From an uncultured Pelagibacteraceae bacterium (lineage in GTDB: Bacteria; Pseudomonadota; Alphaproteobacteria; Pelagibacterales; Pelagibacteraceae): a stretch of DNA of 64,000 bases. The notes under the pieces are model-generated. The model searched no databases, was not told where the DNA came from, and saw nothing but the letters and a program-made list of their open reading frames with translations. Shown here piece after piece: positions 39,389 to 47,505 of the stretch (position 1 is its first letter; the number at the start of each line of letters is the position of its first letter). The DNA is taken from assembly GCA_902576115.1 (NCBI GenBank), contig CACGUE010000002.1, positions 1 through 64,000 of the forward strand, read 5' to 3'. Position numbers and translations under genes: made by a program.

Positions 39389-39721
39389 TTATATAGTTTT
39401 ACTTGAATACATATTTACAAGTGTTACCCCAACTACAATAAAAAACATACCCAAAATAGCTTGCCAGCTTAAGGATTGTTTAAAAAATATATAGCCCAAG
39501 ATTGCAATTGTAAAAATACCAAGTCCACTCCATGTTCCATAAACAATAGCTATAGGCAGTTTATCAACAACAAAAGTAAGTAAATAAAAAGCAGACAAAT
39601 AAAATACAGCCAAAAATACTGTTGGTGTTACTTTAGTAAAATTTTGAGTAACAGGAAGAAGCATCGTTCCACAAACTTCACAGATAATTGCTCCTACTAA
39701 AAAAAGATATGTCTTAAGCAT
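39389..39721 (-). CDS. Small multidrug resistance (SMR) family transporter
   Basis: A 110-residue protein with four membrane helices. The first helix has the conserved glutamate (E15 in GAIICEVCGTM) that couples proton and drug transport in EmrE. PIAIVYGTWSGLGIFTIAILGYIFFKQSLSWQAILGMFFIVVGV is the SMR signature. Substrate could be quaternary cations or guanidinium (Gdx), which sequence alone does not decide. The start overlaps the prpE stop by one base, so it is coupled to that gene. Confidence 0.88.
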   Translation of the reverse strand: MLKTYLFLVGAIICEVCGTMLLPVTQNFTKVTPTVFLAVFYLSAFYLLTFVVDKLPIAIVYGTWSGLGIFTIAILGYIFFKQSLSWQAILGMFFIVVGVTLVNMYSSKTI

Positions 39722-41616
39722 TATTTTAAAATATTGCTATTTATTAAGTCTTCCTTGATCTCATCAAGGATGGATGGATCATCAATTGTTGCGGGCAGCT
39801 TATAATCTTCCTGGTCAGCAATTTTTCGAATTGTTCCTCTTAATACTTTACCTGACCTTGTTTTTGGTAACCTTTTAACAACTATTGCTATTTTAAAAGC
39901 AGCTACAGGTCCGACTTTATCTCTAACCATTTGCACACACTCTTTTGAAATAGTCTCATTATCCTTAGAAACTCCTGCTTTTAGAGCAATTAAACCAATT
40001 GGTAATTGTCCTTTCAGCTGATCTTTTATTCCTATTACTGCACATTCAGCAACAGACTGATGTTCAGACAAAACTTCTTCAATTGCACCTGTTGAAAGTC
40101 TGTGACCCGCAACATTAATTATGTCATCAGTTCTAGACATAATCCAAATATATCCATCATCATCAATATGCCCTGCATCGTAAGTTTGATAGTAGCCATT
40201 ATAATTTGACATATAATTTTCTTTATATCTTTCATCTGCGTTCCACAAAGTTGGGAATGTACCTGGAGGAAGTGGAAGTTTAACCACAATATCTCCCATC
40301 TCATTTGGTTTTGCTATTGTTTGATCTGGTTTAATTATTTTTACATCGTAACCAGGGACTGCTTTACAAGCAGATCCATATTTTGTTTCTTGCATTTCAA
40401 TTCCAGTACAATTTGAGCTTATCGCCCAACTCGTTTCAGTTTGCCACCAATGGTCAATTACAGGAACCTTAAGTAAATTTTCAGCCCATTTAATAGTATC
40501 AGGGTCTGCTCTTTCACCTGCTAAAAATAATGACTCAAATGAACTTAAATCATATTTAGAAAAAAACTTGCCTTCTGGATCCTCTTTCTTTATTGCTCTG
40601 AATGCGGTTGGGGCTGTGAATAATGATTTGATTTTATATTCTGAAATAATTCTCCAGAATACCCCAGCATCAGGAGTACCCACAGGTTTACCTTCAAATA
40701 AAAGAGTTGCACAACCTTTGAATAATGGAGCATAGACTATATAGGAATGTCCTACTATCCATCCAATATCACTTGCTGACCACCATACATCATCTTGATC
40801 AATGTTATAAATATTTTTCATTGTCCACTTAAGAGCAACTATGTGACCACCAATATCTCTAACTATACCTTTTGGAATACCTGTGGTCCCTGATGTATAA
40901 AGGATGTAAGCATAATCATTAGCGCCCATCTCAACACAATCTTTATCATTTGCTCCAGATAACGCTTCATCCCAACTTATTTCCAATGGTTTGTTTAATT
41001 TTACTTCGTGATCTTTTCTTTGAAATAATATTACTTTTTCAATTTGGTGTTTTGCTAATTTTAAAGCCCCATCTACAAGCGGTCTATATTCTACTGTTCT
41101 CCCAGGTTCAAATCCACAAGATGCAGTGATTAATATTTTAGCTTTACTATCATCAATTCTGCTAGCTAATTCATTTGAAGCAAAACCACCGAATACAACA
41201 GAGTGAATTGCTCCAATTCTCCCACATGCAAGCATTGCAACCACTGCCTCTGGTATCATCGGCATATAAATTATTACTCGATCTCCCTTTTTAACTCCAT
41301 GTTTATCTAAAGCGCCTGCAAATTTAGAGACTTTTTCTTTTAATTCTTTGAAAGTAAACTTTGCTTTATTACCTGTTATGGGACTGTCATAGATTAAAGC
41401 AGTTTTATCACCTCTTCCTTGATCAATGTGAAGGTCTAAGGCGTTGTAGCATGTATTTGTTACACCATCCTCAAACCATTTATAGAAAGGAGGGTTGTCT
41501 TTTTTTAAAATCTTAGTTGGTTTTTTGAACCAAAACACATCTTCAGAAACTTTCTGCCAAAATTCCTCAGGATTTTTTAGAGATTCGTCGTAAATTTCTT
41601 TGTAATTTCTATTCAT
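39721..41616 (-). CDS. prpE: Propionyl-CoA synthetase (acetyl-CoA synthetase family)
   Basis: A 631-residue adenylate-forming enzyme. YILYTSGTTGIPKGIVRD is the phosphate-binding loop, VWWSASDIGWIVGHSYIVYAPL and DHWWQTETSW (A5 region) match acyl-CoA synthetases, YYQTYDAGHIDDDGYIWIMSRTDD is the hinge, and RSGKVLRG carries the catalytic lysine. Features such as CYNALDLHI and TGIPKGIVRDIGGH favour PrpE over Acs. It activates propionate or acetate to acyl-CoA with ATP. Located upstream of and coupled to the SMR gene. Confidence 0.9.
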   Translation of the reverse strand: MNRNYKEIYDESLKNPEEFWQKVSEDVFWFKKPTKILKKDNPPFYKWFEDGVTNTCYNALDLHIDQGRGDKTALIYDSPITGNKAKFTFKELKEKVSKFAGALDKHGVKKGDRVIIYMPMIPEAVVAMLACGRIGAIHSVVFGGFASNELASRIDDSKAKILITASCGFEPGRTVEYRPLVDGALKLAKHQIEKVILFQRKDHEVKLNKPLEISWDEALSGANDKDCVEMGANDYAYILYTSGTTGIPKGIVRDIGGHIVALKWTMKNIYNIDQDDVWWSASDIGWIVGHSYIVYAPLFKGCATLLFEGKPVGTPDAGVFWRIISEYKIKSLFTAPTAFRAIKKEDPEGKFFSKYDLSSFESLFLAGERADPDTIKWAENLLKVPVIDHWWQTETSWAISSNCTGIEMQETKYGSACKAVPGYDVKIIKPDQTIAKPNEMGDIVVKLPLPPGTFPTLWNADERYKENYMSNYNGYYQTYDAGHIDDDGYIWIMSRTDDIINVAGHRLSTGAIEEVLSEHQSVAECAVIGIKDQLKGQLPIGLIALKAGVSKDNETISKECVQMVRDKVGPVAAFKIAIVVKRLPKTRSGKVLRGTIRKIADQEDYKLPATIDDPSILDEIKEDLINSNILK

Positions 41617-41761
41617 TTTGATTTGCTATTTGGTGTCATTTTTCTATTGAATTTATGCAACAGGTTGTATTTAATTTTAAAAAGTCAGTAAAATCAACAC
41701 TTATAACGCGGCAAAAAGTCTTCAACAAACTAATTTAATTTGATATTAAGCCCCTAACTTT

Positions 41762-41784
41762 GGAGAAACCTTTGTGGTTTGTCC
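41762..41784 (+). promoter_or_regulatory. Hairpin in the proteorhodopsin leader
   Basis: GGAgAAACC (41762-41770) pairs with GGTTTgTCC (41776-41784) around the loop TTTGT, with one G-G mismatch. It sits 47 bases before the start codon, in the 214-base gap shared with prpE. A weak TTCAAC-N17-TATTAA (41721-41749) precedes it. It could affect mRNA stability or expression; no known riboswitch class is recognised. Confidence 0.3.
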
Positions 41785-41830
41785 GTAGTTTAAATTTAAA
41801 CTAAAAAAAACTAACGAGAGGGAGTTTTTT

Positions 41831-42601
41831 ATGAAAAAACTTAAAATGTTTGCATTAGCAGCAGTGGCTCTATTTGGTCTTACTGGTGCAGCAAACGCAG
41901 CAACTGCTATGTTAGCTTCTGACGACTTCGTTGGGATTTCCTTTTGGGTAATCGCAATGGGTATGGCAGCAGCTACAGTATTCTTCTTCATGGAAAGAAA
42001 TACTGTTGCAGCAGGCTGGAAAACTTCAGTAACAGTAGCTGGTCTTGTAACTGGTGTTGCATTCATTCACTACATGTACATGAGAGATGTATGGGTAATG
42101 ACTGGAGATTCTCCAACAGTATATAGATATATTGATTGGTTAATCACTGTACCATTACAGATGATCGAGTTTTACTTAATTCTAGCAGCAGTTAAGAAAA
42201 TCCCAGGAGCAATCTTCTGGAGATTATTAATTGGTTCGCTTGTGATGTTAATTGGTGGATACTTAGGAGAAGCAGGTTACATCAATGCTATGCTTGGTTT
42301 CATAGTCGGTATGGCTGGATGGATCTACATCTTATATGAAGTATTCTCTGGTGAAGCTGGAAAAATTGCAGCTAAAACTGGAAACAAGCCATTAGCAACT
42401 GCATGGGGCGCTATGAGAATGATCGTAACAATCGGTTGGGCTATTTACCCATTAGGTTACATTTTTGGTTACCTAGTAGGTGGAGTAGACGCTAACTCAT
42501 TGAACGTGATTTACAACTTAGCAGACTTCATCAACAAAATTGCTTTTGGTCTAGTAATCTGGTCAGCAGCAGTTTCACAAGGTGGAGCACGAGCTAGATA
42601 A
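41831..42601 (+). CDS. pR: Proteorhodopsin, blue-absorbing type (light-driven proton pump)
   Basis: A 256-residue, seven-helix microbial rhodopsin with a signal-like N terminus ending near ANA. Retinal attaches to K236 (ADFINKIAFG), the proton acceptor is D102 (YRYIDWLITVP), the proton donor E113 (IEFYLIL) and the acceptor-partner histidine H80 (AFIHYMY). The D/E pair marks an outward proton pump. Q110 (VPLQM) sits at the spectral-tuning site equivalent to GPR 105, where Gln gives blue absorption. A strong GAGAGGGAG ribosome binding site (41816-41824) and a G+C-richer coding sequence than its neighbours suggest high expression. A strong terminator follows. Confidence 0.97.
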   Translation: MKKLKMFALAAVALFGLTGAANAATAMLASDDFVGISFWVIAMGMAAATVFFFMERNTVAAGWKTSVTVAGLVTGVAFIHYMYMRDVWVMTGDSPTVYRYIDWLITVPLQMIEFYLILAAVKKIPGAIFWRLLIGSLVMLIGGYLGEAGYINAMLGFIVGMAGWIYILYEVFSGEAGKIAAKTGNKPLATAWGAMRMIVTIGWAIYPLGYIFGYLVGGVDANSLNVIYNLADFINKIAFGLVIWSAAVSQGGARAR

Positions 42602-42622
42602 TTAGCTTTTAATATTAAAAAG

Positions 42623-42658
42623 AGGCGGGTATGCTAAAACATACCTGCCTTTTTTTTT
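42623..42658 (+). terminator. Intrinsic terminator after proteorhodopsin
   Basis: An 11-bp stem AGGCGGGTATG/CATACCTGCCT (one G-T pair) with the loop CTAAAA is followed by eight T. It lies 22 bases after the proteorhodopsin stop codon and should isolate that message from the ferredoxin gene. It is one of only two clear intrinsic terminators in the window. Confidence 0.93.
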
Positions 42659-42736
42659 GGCCCAAAAAATGGAAAATGCTTAATTTCAAAAATTTGCCGC
42701 AGTCGCAAATTAGTTTATAAGAATTATTTATTAAAT

Positions 42737-43060
42737 ATGGCAAAAATCAAATATATAGAATTCAATGGCACCGAACATGAGGCTGATGTTGCTAATGGTC
42801 TTAGTGTAATGGAAGGTGCTATACAAAATGACATTCCAGGCATAGATGCAGATTGTGGAGGTGGAATGTCATGTGCAACTTGTCATGTATATATTAATGA
42901 TGACGAATGGTTTAGAAAACTCCCAGAAAAAGAAATGGGTGAAGATGATATGTTAGATCAAGCCTTTGAACCCAAATCTAATAGCAGATTAAGTTGCCAA
43001 TTAATCGTCTCTGATGATTTAGATGGTCTAACTGTACATATGCCGGAGAAACAAGTTTAA
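42737..43060 (+). CDS. 2Fe-2S ferredoxin (adrenodoxin type)
   Basis: A 107-residue ferredoxin with four cluster cysteines: C40, C46 and C49 in ADCGGGMSCATCH and C87 in RLSCQ. Spacing CX5CX2C...C and the downstream HVYINDDEWFRKLP are the ISC/adrenodoxin class. It carries electrons from the reductase encoded next (one-base overlap TAATG). Located after the proteorhodopsin terminator, it begins its own transcription unit with reductase and GST genes. Confidence 0.93.
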   Translation: MAKIKYIEFNGTEHEADVANGLSVMEGAIQNDIPGIDADCGGGMSCATCHVYINDDEWFRKLPEKEMGEDDMLDQAFEPKSNSRLSCQLIVSDDLDGLTVHMPEKQV

Positions 43061-44076
43061 TGATTAAAACAGATGTAGTCATTATTGGAGCAGGACCCAC
43101 AGGTTTATTCTGTGCACACCAATTAGGGATAATAGGATTAAAATGTGAAATTGTAGACAATCTAGATAAAATTGGAGGACAATGTATTGAGCTTTATCCA
43201 GACAAACCAATTTATGATATTCCTGCAGTTCCTAAATGTACAGGAGAAGAGCTTACAAATAATTTAATTGAACAAATAAAACCTTTTAATTTTAACTTTC
43301 ATTTAAGTGACAGAGTTCAAGAATTAAAAAATGAAAACAATAAATGGTTAGTTAAAACATTAAATGGAAAAGAATTTGAAACACCTAATATTGTAATAGC
43401 AGGTGGCGTAGGTTCTTTTGAACCAAGAAAATTCCCAACTAAAAGTGCTGAAAAGTATGACGGAAAATCAGTTTTATATTCAATAAAAGACAAAACTATT
43501 TTTAAAGATAAATCAGTAGTTATTTTTGGAGGTGGAGATAGTGCTCTTGATTGGGCTATAGAATTATCTAATTCATCAAAAGTAACACTTGTTCATAGAA
43601 GAGATGAGTTTAGAGGAGCTCCCGCAAGTGTTCAAAAAATAAAAGAATTAAGTGATAATAATACTATTGATTTAATTACTAAATATTCAATCAAAGATGT
43701 TAAAGGAAATGGCTCATTAGAAAGTGTAGAAATAAAAAGTGAGTCAGGTGAAAGTAAAGTTATAAAAGCTGATTATGTATTAGGTTTTTTTGGATTAATA
43801 ATGCAACTAGGACCAATCGCGGAGTGGGGTTTAAATTTAGATAAAAAAACAATTCCCGTAAATACTGAGAATTTTGAAACAAATAAAAAAGGAATATTTG
43901 CAATTGGGGATATCTGTACTTATCCAGGCAAATTAAAGTTAATACTTTCAGGTTTTCATGAAGGAGCTTTAGCTGCAAGAGGCTGCTTTAAATATGCAAG
44001 ACCTGATGAAAAATATAGATTTGAATTTACAACTGCATCCAGCACTATCAAAGATAGATTGGGTGTTAAAGAATGA
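43060..44076 (+). CDS. Ferredoxin-NADP+ reductase, thioredoxin-reductase-like type
   Basis: A 338-residue FAD/NADPH oxidoreductase. VVIIGAGPTGLFCAHQLGI binds FAD, KIGGQC follows, VIFGGGDSALDWAIELS binds NADPH, and GIFAIGDICTYPGKLKLILSGFHEGALAA is the C-terminal FAD motif. The CxxC redox pair of thioredoxin reductase is missing from the NADPH domain, which identifies the TrxR-like ferredoxin reductase group. It is coupled by a one-base overlap to the ferredoxin gene, its likely partner. Confidence 0.93.
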   Translation: MIKTDVVIIGAGPTGLFCAHQLGIIGLKCEIVDNLDKIGGQCIELYPDKPIYDIPAVPKCTGEELTNNLIEQIKPFNFNFHLSDRVQELKNENNKWLVKTLNGKEFETPNIVIAGGVGSFEPRKFPTKSAEKYDGKSVLYSIKDKTIFKDKSVVIFGGGDSALDWAIELSNSSKVTLVHRRDEFRGAPASVQKIKELSDNNTIDLITKYSIKDVKGNGSLESVEIKSESGESKVIKADYVLGFFGLIMQLGPIAEWGLNLDKKTIPVNTENFETNKKGIFAIGDICTYPGKLKLILSGFHEGALAARGCFKYARPDEKYRFEFTTASSTIKDRLGVKE

Positions 44077-44696
44077 TTGAACTCTTTACTGCTGATACTC
44101 CTAATGGTTGGAAAATTAGCATAATGCTAGAGGAAATTGATTTTAAATACAAACTAACAAAAGTTAATTTGAGTGGAGATCAATTTAAACCAGAATTTAA
44201 AAAAATAAGTCCCTTTAATAAAATTCCTGTAATTATAGATCACGAGAACAATAGGACCGTATTCGAGTCTGGAGTTATACTTATGTATTTAGGTGAGAAA
44301 AGTAAGAAACTCTATCCTGAAGCAGACAGGCTAGAGATAAATCAGTGGTTGATGGCTCAAATGGCTATTGTAGGTCCAATGATAGGCCAACATCATCAAT
44401 TTCATTATTATCATCAAGGAAAAAGTGAGTGGGGTGAAGAAAGATACTTCAAAATCACAAGAAAGATTTATGAAGATCTTGAAGCTAGATTGGCTCAAAG
44501 TAAATTTTTAGCAAATGATAAATATTCTATTGCTGATATTGCTACATGGTCATGGATTGCAAGACATAAAAGACACGATATTGGATTAAATAATTTTGAA
44601 AACCTATCTAGGTGGTTTGTTGAAATTGCTGAACGTCCAGCTGTAGTTAAAGGATTTAAAGCATTGAATAAAGATGCTGAAATAGATTTCCCTTAA
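44073..44696 (+). CDS. Glutathione S-transferase family protein
   Basis: A 207-residue protein with an N-terminal thioredoxin-like domain (TADTPNGWKISIMLEEIDFKYKLTKVNL, then NKIPVIIDHENNRTVFESGVILMYL with the glutathione-binding E-S) and an alpha-helical C-terminal domain with SIADIATWSWI. The TPNGWKI start is that of the YghU/Nu-class type, where the active residue is T/N rather than Y/S. It may have disulfide reductase activity. Joined to the ferredoxin reductase gene by an ATGA overlap; the 3' end overlaps dksA convergently. Confidence 0.88.
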   Translation: MIELFTADTPNGWKISIMLEEIDFKYKLTKVNLSGDQFKPEFKKISPFNKIPVIIDHENNRTVFESGVILMYLGEKSKKLYPEADRLEINQWLMAQMAIVGPMIGQHHQFHYYHQGKSEWGEERYFKITRKIYEDLEARLAQSKFLANDKYSIADIATWSWIARHKRHDIGLNNFENLSRWFVEIAERPAVVKGFKALNKDAEIDFP

Positions 44697-45109
44697 TCGT
44701 CAGCGTAAACTTTTTCATCTTTTTCATGTTTTTCTTGAGCTGCAATGCAAAGAGTTGCTACTGGTCTTGCCATTAATCTTTTTAAACCTATAGGCTCACC
44801 AGTTTCTTCACAAAAACCGTATGTTCCATCCTGTATTTTTTTCAATGCACCATCTATTTTTGAAATTAATTTGATTTGTCTATTAATAGCTCTCATCTCT
44901 ACATTCTTCTCAGTGTATGAGCTTGCTTGATCAACTATGTCAGCTGATGCACTATTATCATCCATTGACGCCTGAAAAATCGCCTCATTATTAGATCTCT
45001 TTAAATCTTTTTTCCACTCCATTAATTTCATCTTAAAATATGCTAAATGTTTAGCACACATGTATTTCTCTTTTTCTTTTGGAGTATAAGTTTTTGAAAT
45101 TCTTACCAT
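44693..45109 (-). CDS. dksA: DksA-type RNA polymerase-binding regulator
   Basis: A 138-residue coiled-coil protein. The tip region ASADIVDQASSY has the acidic residues (D57, D60) that enter the RNA polymerase secondary channel. The C-terminal globular region GFCEETGEPIGLKRLMARPVATLCIAAQE corresponds to the E. coli zinc finger, but only C100 and C121 remain of the four cysteines (T103, A124 replace two). The helper of ppGpp in the stringent response is the expected role. The zinc-poor variant is found in other alphaproteobacteria. Confidence 0.92.
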   Translation of the reverse strand: MVRISKTYTPKEKEKYMCAKHLAYFKMKLMEWKKDLKRSNNEAIFQASMDDNSASADIVDQASSYTEKNVEMRAINRQIKLISKIDGALKKIQDGTYGFCEETGEPIGLKRLMARPVATLCIAAQEKHEKDEKVYADD

Positions 45110-45182
45110 GCTTAGCTATTTTGAGTTGGTGAATATATTCATGAATAAATGAGTGTCAAGAACGGTTTATTCATATAGATTG

Positions 45183-46508
45183 ATGAAAATGGCTTTAAAC
45201 AAAAGAAATATAAATAATATTTTTTATATTTTTGTAACGACTCACTTAATTCTATGGACAGTTGTTCCAACTATCACAAACTCAAATTTACCTTTGGATA
45301 CAATTGAAGCATTGGCCTGGGGTAGTAATTTAGATTGGGGATTTAACAAACATCCTCCATTAAGTGCGTTTTTTCCAGAAGTTTTTTTTCAAATATTTGG
45401 ACCACAAGATTGGGCTTATTATTTTTTAAGTCAAATTTTTGTAGTGATATCTTTTTTCATTATTTTTAAATTATCACAGGAAATTCTTAATGATGGCACT
45501 TTGAGTTTGTTATCAGTTTTTCTTATTGAAGGGATATACTTCTATAATTTTACAACTCCAGAATTTAATGTAAATGTTTGCCAATTACCTTTTTGGTGTT
45601 TAACAGTTTATTATACATGGAAAATATACATTAGTAAAAAAATTGAGCTTTATGATTGTATCTTGTTAGGAGCTGTAGCAGCTTTTGGTATTTTATCTAA
45701 ATATCTTTTTATTTATTTATTAGTCACAATAGATTTATTCTTTGCATATTTAATATTTTTTAAAAAATCAAAAAAATTTGATTTTAAATATTTAGTTTCT
45801 TTAGAAGTATTTTTTGTAATTTTAATTCCACATATAATTTGGTTATTCAATAATGATTTTATTACTATTAAATATGGTTTTGCCCGAGCAGGTTTGGATG
45901 AAGGACAAATAATAAATCATTTTAAATATCCGTTACTATTCACATTAAAACAAATTGGTATTCTAATACCATTTTTAATTTTAGTTTGGTTACTAATGAA
46001 AAAAATACCCAAAAAATTAAATTTAAAAGATGAGAAACTTTTATTTTTAATATTTATTAATGTAGTCCCAATAATATTAGTATTTATGACCGCGTTAATA
46101 ACTGGATCAAAAATTAGAACTATGTGGATGACCCCTTTTTACCTATTCTTTGGAACTTTGTTTATTTACATTTTGAAAAATCAAATAAATATTAAGAAAC
46201 TAAATTCTTTTTTAATAGGATTTATATTTTTATTTTTATTATCTCCAATTTTGTACGGTTATGTCTCAATATCTCAGACTGATAAGAGGACTGATTATCC
46301 TGGAAGAGATATAGCTATAAAAGTTCAAATGGCATGGCACGAACAACATGATGAACCTATTAAATACGTGCTTGGCGATGAATGGACAGCTGGAAATTTA
46401 TCATATCACATTAATTCAAGGCCTATTTGGAAAGGCTTTGTTACAAAGGAAAAATTGAATTCATTTGATAAATATATGTGTATTGATAAGATTTGCGTTG
46501 GGTCATAG
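45183..46508 (+). CDS. GT39/ArnT-like integral membrane glycosyltransferase
   Basis: About 441 residues from ATG 45183 (the frame extends to a GTG at 45153). It has eight or more membrane helices and a first periplasmic loop LPLDTIEALAWGSNLDWGFNKHPPLSAFF, whose acidic residues and HPP motif are typical of the GT39/ArnT (PMT) superfamily. These use polyprenyl-phosphate sugars as donors and glycosylate lipid A or proteins on the periplasmic side. It is followed after 2 bases by a 34-residue membrane protein and then a GT2 transferase of the type that makes such donors. Confidence 0.82.
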   Translation: MKMALNKRNINNIFYIFVTTHLILWTVVPTITNSNLPLDTIEALAWGSNLDWGFNKHPPLSAFFPEVFFQIFGPQDWAYYFLSQIFVVISFFIIFKLSQEILNDGTLSLLSVFLIEGIYFYNFTTPEFNVNVCQLPFWCLTVYYTWKIYISKKIELYDCILLGAVAAFGILSKYLFIYLLVTIDLFFAYLIFFKKSKKFDFKYLVSLEVFFVILIPHIIWLFNNDFITIKYGFARAGLDEGQIINHFKYPLLFTLKQIGILIPFLILVWLLMKKIPKKLNLKDEKLLFLIFINVVPIILVFMTALITGSKIRTMWMTPFYLFFGTLFIYILKNQINIKKLNSFLIGFIFLFLLSPILYGYVSISQTDKRTDYPGRDIAIKVQMAWHEQHDEPIKYVLGDEWTAGNLSYHINSRPIWKGFVTKEKLNSFDKYMCIDKICVGS

Positions 46509-46510
46509 TT

Positions 46511-46615
46511 ATGAAATTCAATAAAAACATACTATTCATCGTCTTTATTGTTGTAATAATAGAGTTATCTGGACATGGAATTGTAGCCTCATTACTGAGG
46601 TTGCTTGCAAGTTAA
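46511..46615 (+). CDS. 34-residue predicted membrane microprotein
   Basis: An ATG at 46511 opens a frame of 34 codons, ending TAA at 46613-46615. The product has a short basic start (MKFNKN), one hydrophobic helix (ILFIVFIVVIIEL) and a second small amphipathic piece ending SLLRLLAS. It fits exactly between the GT39-like gene (stop 46508) and the true ATG of the GT2 gene (46620), with 2- and 4-base gaps as in the rest of the operon. That spacing, and the lack of any other reason for the gap, argue that it is real. It may be a subunit of the glycosyltransferases; no family recognised. Confidence 0.6.
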   Translation: MKFNKNILFIVFIVVIIELSGHGIVASLLRLLAS

Positions 46616-46619
46616 ATTA

Positions 46620-47489
46620 ATGAAAATTACTATTTTAACACCAGTTTATAATGACTGGAAATCAGCTTCAAAATTAATTGAAGAAATAAATACAATTGTA
46701 AAAGACTTAGATGCAGAATTTTCTCTTGTCATTGTTAATGATGCATCAACTGAAGAAAAACCAACCTCTATCTCCAATACAGAAAATTTATTATCGATTG
46801 AAATTTTAAATATTAAAAACAATCAAGGACATGGAAGATGTATTGCAACAGGACTTAAACATATATTTCAAAATAAAGAATTTGATTACGTAATTCCAAT
46901 GGATTCGGATGGTGAAGATAGACCTGAAGAAATCAAAAGTTTTCTAGAATACATAAAATATGACGAAGGAAAACCAATAGTTGGAGAAAGAGTAAAAAGA
47001 TCTGAAAATTTCATTTTTAAAACTTGTTACCATTTACATAAAATAATAACTTATGTATTTACTGGTCATTCGATAAAATTTGGAAATTATACGTGTCTTC
47101 CAAAGTCAACTGTTGAAAAATTAATAAACGATAAATCTACTTGGTGCAGCTTTTCAGGAGCATTGGCAAAATTAGAGAAAGATAGATCTTCATCTCCATC
47201 TATAAGGGGTACAAGATATTTTGGTCCTTCTAAAATGAGTTTTAAAAATTTAATTAAGCATTCTTTAGCAATTATAGCTGTTTTTAAATCTACAGTTATT
47301 ATTCGTTCAATTTTATTTTATGCTATTTATTTAATTTTAATGGCTGATTACATAAGTGTTGTTACAGCTATTCCATTAGGTCTAATTATAGTATTTGGAT
47401 TATCAGTGGTAATGATTGGAAGAAGAGAAAATTTAGAGGAATTAAATAATTCTTTAAATAATATTGGAAGTATAGATACTATAAAATAA
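46620..47489 (+). CDS. GT2 family glycosyltransferase, polyprenyl-phosphate type
   Basis: About 289 residues. ITILTPVYNDWKSASKLIEEI, IVNDAST, NNQGHGRCIATGL and the metal-site PMDSDGEDRPEEI define a GT-A fold transferase of the dolichyl-phosphate-mannose synthase type. The C-terminal region has two membrane helices (about 225-270). It likely charges undecaprenyl phosphate with a sugar for the upstream GT39-like enzyme. ATG 46620 is chosen; a TTG 15 bases upstream would overlap the microprotein gene. Confidence 0.87.
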   Translation: MKITILTPVYNDWKSASKLIEEINTIVKDLDAEFSLVIVNDASTEEKPTSISNTENLLSIEILNIKNNQGHGRCIATGLKHIFQNKEFDYVIPMDSDGEDRPEEIKSFLEYIKYDEGKPIVGERVKRSENFIFKTCYHLHKIITYVFTGHSIKFGNYTCLPKSTVEKLINDKSTWCSFSGALAKLEKDRSSSPSIRGTRYFGPSKMSFKNLIKHSLAIIAVFKSTVIIRSILFYAIYLILMADYISVVTAIPLGLIIVFGLSVVMIGRRENLEELNNSLNNIGSIDTIK

Positions 47490-47505
47490 ATTAATATAAA
47501 AAATT

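Noticed and set aside
41662..41673. AGGTTGTATTT, shared by the proteorhodopsin leader and the region upstream of umuD (50221 on)
   Set aside because: An 11-base match of low complexity between two gaps in an A+T-rich window can easily be chance; the surrounding bases do not align.
41746..42066. Open frame of 106 codons antisense to the start of the proteorhodopsin gene
   Set aside because: It is rich in Ala/Thr/Val by reflection of the proteorhodopsin codons, has no recognisable domain and no ribosome binding site, and lies over a well-supported gene.
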